Shown here: positions 62,196-64,000 of the stretch, one piece after another
How the letters are laid out: each line of letters opens with the position of its first letter
Position numbering within the stretch: the first letter of the stretch is position 1
NCBI GenBank assembly: GCA_964450835.1
Contig: CAYVEQ010000002.1
Span: 1 to 64,000 of the forward strand
Direction: 5' to 3'
Source: Caccocola sp964450835
GTDB lineage: Bacteria > Synergistota > Synergistia > Synergistales > Synergistaceae
DNA: 64,000 bases
Made by a program: the position numbers and the translations under genes
Notes under the pieces: generated by a model
What the model was told of the DNA's origin: nothing
Database searches by the model: none
What the model saw: the letters and a program-made list of their open reading frames with translations, nothing else

Positions 62196-62957
62196 TTAAA
62201 ACTTCGGCGGGCGTTTCTCAAAGAAGGCGGCGACGCCCTCTTTGCATTCGCTCCCGCAAATCAGCTCGGCCTGTATCTTTTCCTCGCGCCGCAGGACACT
62301 TTCAAAGAGTTCCGCCTCGTTCTGAAATTTTTTTATTTCTGCAAGAGCGCGCGGCGGCTGCTTCACAAGCCGCGAGGCGAGAGCGGCGGTTTTTTCGGCA
62401 AGCTCGTCATCCGCCGCGACAAACGAAACAAGCCCCAGCGCCCGCGCCGCCTCGGCGGTCAGCGTTTCCGGCAGCATCATAAGGCGCTTCGCGACAAGCG
62501 GCCCGCAGAGCCTCGGAAGCAGGAAATTTCCCCCGCAGTCCGAAATCAGCCCGATTGAACTGAAAGCCTGTGTGAATTTCGCCTTTTCCGACGCGCAGAC
62601 AAAATCGCAGGCGATTGCCAGATTGAAGCCCGCGCCCGCGGCCGTGCCCTTTACCATCGCCACGCACGGCTTAGGCAAGCGCACCACTGCAGTGACGGCC
62701 TCGCCCGCCGCGCGCACGTATTCCTCGGCCTCGCGCGCGTCGCGAAGCGCCGCCAGCGTTTTTAAATCTCCTCCGGCGCAGAAGGCGCGCCCCGCCCCCG
62801 TCAGCACGACGGCGCGCACGTCCTTGTCCTCGCCGCAAACGCCCAGTGCCCCGACAAGCCCGCGGCACATCTCGTCCGTCAGAGAGTTGAGCGTCTCGGG
62901 CCTGTTCATTGTCACCCACGCGACGCCCTCTTTTTTCTCAACCAGAACCGCTTTCAT
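62196..62957 (-). CDS. Enoyl-CoA hydratase/isomerase family protein
   Basis: 253 aa. Crotonase motifs: MNRPETLNSLT near residue 17, AFCAGGDLK near 62 (oxyanion), GTAAGAGFNLAIACDF near 103 and FSSIGLISDCGGNFLLPRLCG near 133. One of the two usual catalytic Glu positions appears as Asp in the ISDCGG loop, so isomerase or another crotonase activity is possible. It could work downstream of the acyl-CoA ligases. Preferred start is ATG 62957 with CGGAGGTGGG ahead. Confidence 0.88.
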   Translation of the reverse strand: MKAVLVEKKEGVAWVTMNRPETLNSLTDEMCRGLVGALGVCGEDKDVRAVVLTGAGRAFCAGGDLKTLAALRDAREAEEYVRAAGEAVTAVVRLPKPCVAMVKGTAAGAGFNLAIACDFVCASEKAKFTQAFSSIGLISDCGGNFLLPRLCGPLVAKRLMMLPETLTAEAARALGLVSFVAADDELAEKTAALASRLVKQPPRALAEIKKFQNEAELFESVLRREEKIQAELICGSECKEGVAAFFEKRPPKF

Positions 62958-63043
62958 CTCAACCCACCTCCGTATAATTTCCCGCCGCTCATATAGTAGC
63001 ACCGCGCGCGGCTTAGATCACCCGCGCCCGCGCCGCAAAATTG

Positions 63044-63072
63044 TTGACCGCGCGGCCGCGGCGGTTTACCAT
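63044..63072 (+). promoter_or_regulatory. Possible promoter of the last gene
   Basis: TTGACC, 17-base GC-rich spacer, TACCAT, ending 35 bases before the start codon. Confidence 0.45.
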
Positions 63073-63107
63073 TAAAAAAAGACTTTTTTGATTAACGGAG
63101 GAATATT

Positions 63108-64000
63108 ATGATTTTCGACTACGGCGACGGAATATACGGGATAGACGCCCGCTACAAACGGGAAGGCTTCGTGCAGGTTTATCTCGTAAAGGGCGGCGGG
63201 GGCGCGGCGCTCATAGAAACGGCGCACAACGGGTCGCTGCCCTACGTGCTTTCCGCGATGAAAGAGCTTGGCGTCGCGCCCGAAAGCGTCAGATATGTCT
63301 GCCTGACCCACGTGCACTTAGACCACGCCGGCGGCGCCGGCTCCTATATGCGCGAGCTGCCGGACGCGGCTCTCGTCGTACACCGCCGCGGCGCGCGCCA
63401 CATGACTGACCCGGCGGAACTTTACGCCGCAGTCTGCGCCGTCTACGGGGCCGACGTGACAAAACGCCTTTACGGCGACCTCGTGCCGGTTCCGGCAAGC
63501 CGCGTCATTGCGGCGGACGACGGCCTCGCTCTGTCTCTCGGCGATAAAAAAATAATCTGCCTTGACGCGCCGGGCCACGCGAAGCACCACATGATCTTTT
63601 TTGAGGAACAGACACGCTCGGTCTTTTCGGGCGACGGCTTCGGCGTATCGTTCGGCTGCATGCGCGGCGTCTTCGGCCAGTGGGCGGTGCCGACAAGCTC
63701 GCCGGTGCAGTTTGACCCGGAGGCGATGAAGGAGACAATTCGCCGCATACTTTCCCTCAGGCCGAAGGCCGTCTACGCAACTCACTGCGGGAAAATCGAG
63801 GACATCGAAGGCACCGGTGCGAGCCTTGAGAAATCCGTGGACGAATATGTGAAGATGGCGCTCGCGGGGCGCGGTGAAAGCGAGGCGACGCGCGGGCTGG
63901 TTCTCTCATTCTACCGGAAAAAGATAAAAGAAAACGGACAGGAGGCGGAGCGTGATAAAATAGAGAAGGCCTTGGCTACCGACATCGAGCTTGACACACA
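63108..64000 (+). CDS. Metallo-beta-lactamase-fold hydrolase (partial, runs off window)
   Basis: At least 297 aa, with no stop before the window end. MBL ligands are VCLTHVHLDHAGG near residue 66, HAKHHMIFFEE near 160, SGDGFGVSFG near 175 and ATHCGK near 225. The arrangement resembles the group of MBL hydrolases next to acyl-CoA or flavodiiron-like genes, but nothing more specific can be said. GGAGG lies before the ATG. Confidence 0.85.
   Translation, partial: MIFDYGDGIYGIDARYKREGFVQVYLVKGGGGAALIETAHNGSLPYVLSAMKELGVAPESVRYVCLTHVHLDHAGGAGSYMRELPDAALVVHRRGARHMTDPAELYAAVCAVYGADVTKRLYGDLVPVPASRVIAADDGLALSLGDKKIICLDAPGHAKHHMIFFEEQTRSVFSGDGFGVSFGCMRGVFGQWAVPTSSPVQFDPEAMKETIRRILSLRPKAVYATHCGKIEDIEGTGASLEKSVDEYVKMALAGRGESEATRGLVLSFYRKKIKENGQEAERDKIEKALATDIELDT

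Overview
The window reads as chromosome of a didermic, strictly anaerobic, amino-acid- and organic-acid-fermenting bacterium with a GC-rich genome. The evidence is a patatin/outer-membrane-barrel fusion and periplasmic TRAP and ABC binding proteins (two membranes), plus pyruvate:ferredoxin oxidoreductase, a citrate lyase, several radical or Fe-S enzymes and many amino-acid-linked CoA and PLP enzymes (anaerobic fermentation). Together with a T-box and TTG/GTG starts behind strong Shine-Dalgarno sites, this fits Synergistota (Cloacibacillus or Synergistes-like). That taxonomic guess is inference; no rRNA or ribosomal protein gene is present to confirm it.

Layout. 0-8 kb: patatin-type autotransporter, cardiolipin synthase, a membrane metallophosphoesterase, an RNase H-like exonuclease with TPR tail, and argH. 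A 100-N scaffold gap follows, flanked by two identical 55-base arms. 8-10 kb: a B12-binding-type radical SAM enzyme. 10-19 kb: a one-directional operon of a FadR-type regulator, an HD-domain protein, two complete LeuCD-type hydratases, an isocitrate dehydrogenase-like enzyme and citrate lyase CitD-CitE-CitF. 19-22 kb: an apbE / NusG domain II / Gx-transporter / B3-B4 domain operon on the minus strand. 22-28 kb: a HAD phosphatase, a PaaK-type aryl-CoA ligase with its ACT-domain partner, then a T-box riboswitch (probable tyrosine specifier UAC) controlling a second AMP-forming acyl-CoA ligase, and a tRNA-Thr. 28-33.5 kb: NhaC antiporter, class III aminotransferase, a corrinoid reductive activator and a MetH-activation-like protein.

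33-40 kb: metallo-hydrolase, histidine phosphatase, CNNM/CorC-type membrane protein, then a metal or cobalamin-type ABC importer behind a structured, terminator-bearing leader, and an Fe-S aldo/keto reductase. 41-45 kb (minus): larC (first half only), larB and a small novel ORF, then two frameshifted genes (transaldolase, DUF2284). 44.8-47.8 kb: a TRAP transporter in P-M-Q order. 48.5-51.6 kb: a patch that looks less GC-rich, with a Gp37/Gp68-type (DUF5131) protein and an HxlR-regulated flavoprotein cluster. 52-58 kb: an OadA/PycB-type carboxyltransferase and NifJ, both acting at pyruvate. 58-64 kb: FAH-family enzyme with a PatB/MalY aminotransferase, oligoendopeptidase F, enoyl-CoA hydratase and a metallo-beta-lactamase-fold protein cut by the window end.

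Functionally the genes centre on pyruvate, oxaloacetate, citrate and 2-oxo acids, on activation of aryl and acyl acids to CoA thioesters, and on PLP chemistry, which is what a peptide and amino-acid fermenter needs. The most unusual signals are the T-box in front of an acyl-CoA ligase, the combined hydratase/dehydrogenase/citrate lyase operon, the structured leader ahead of the FecCD importer, and four single-base frameshifts in three otherwise well-conserved genes.
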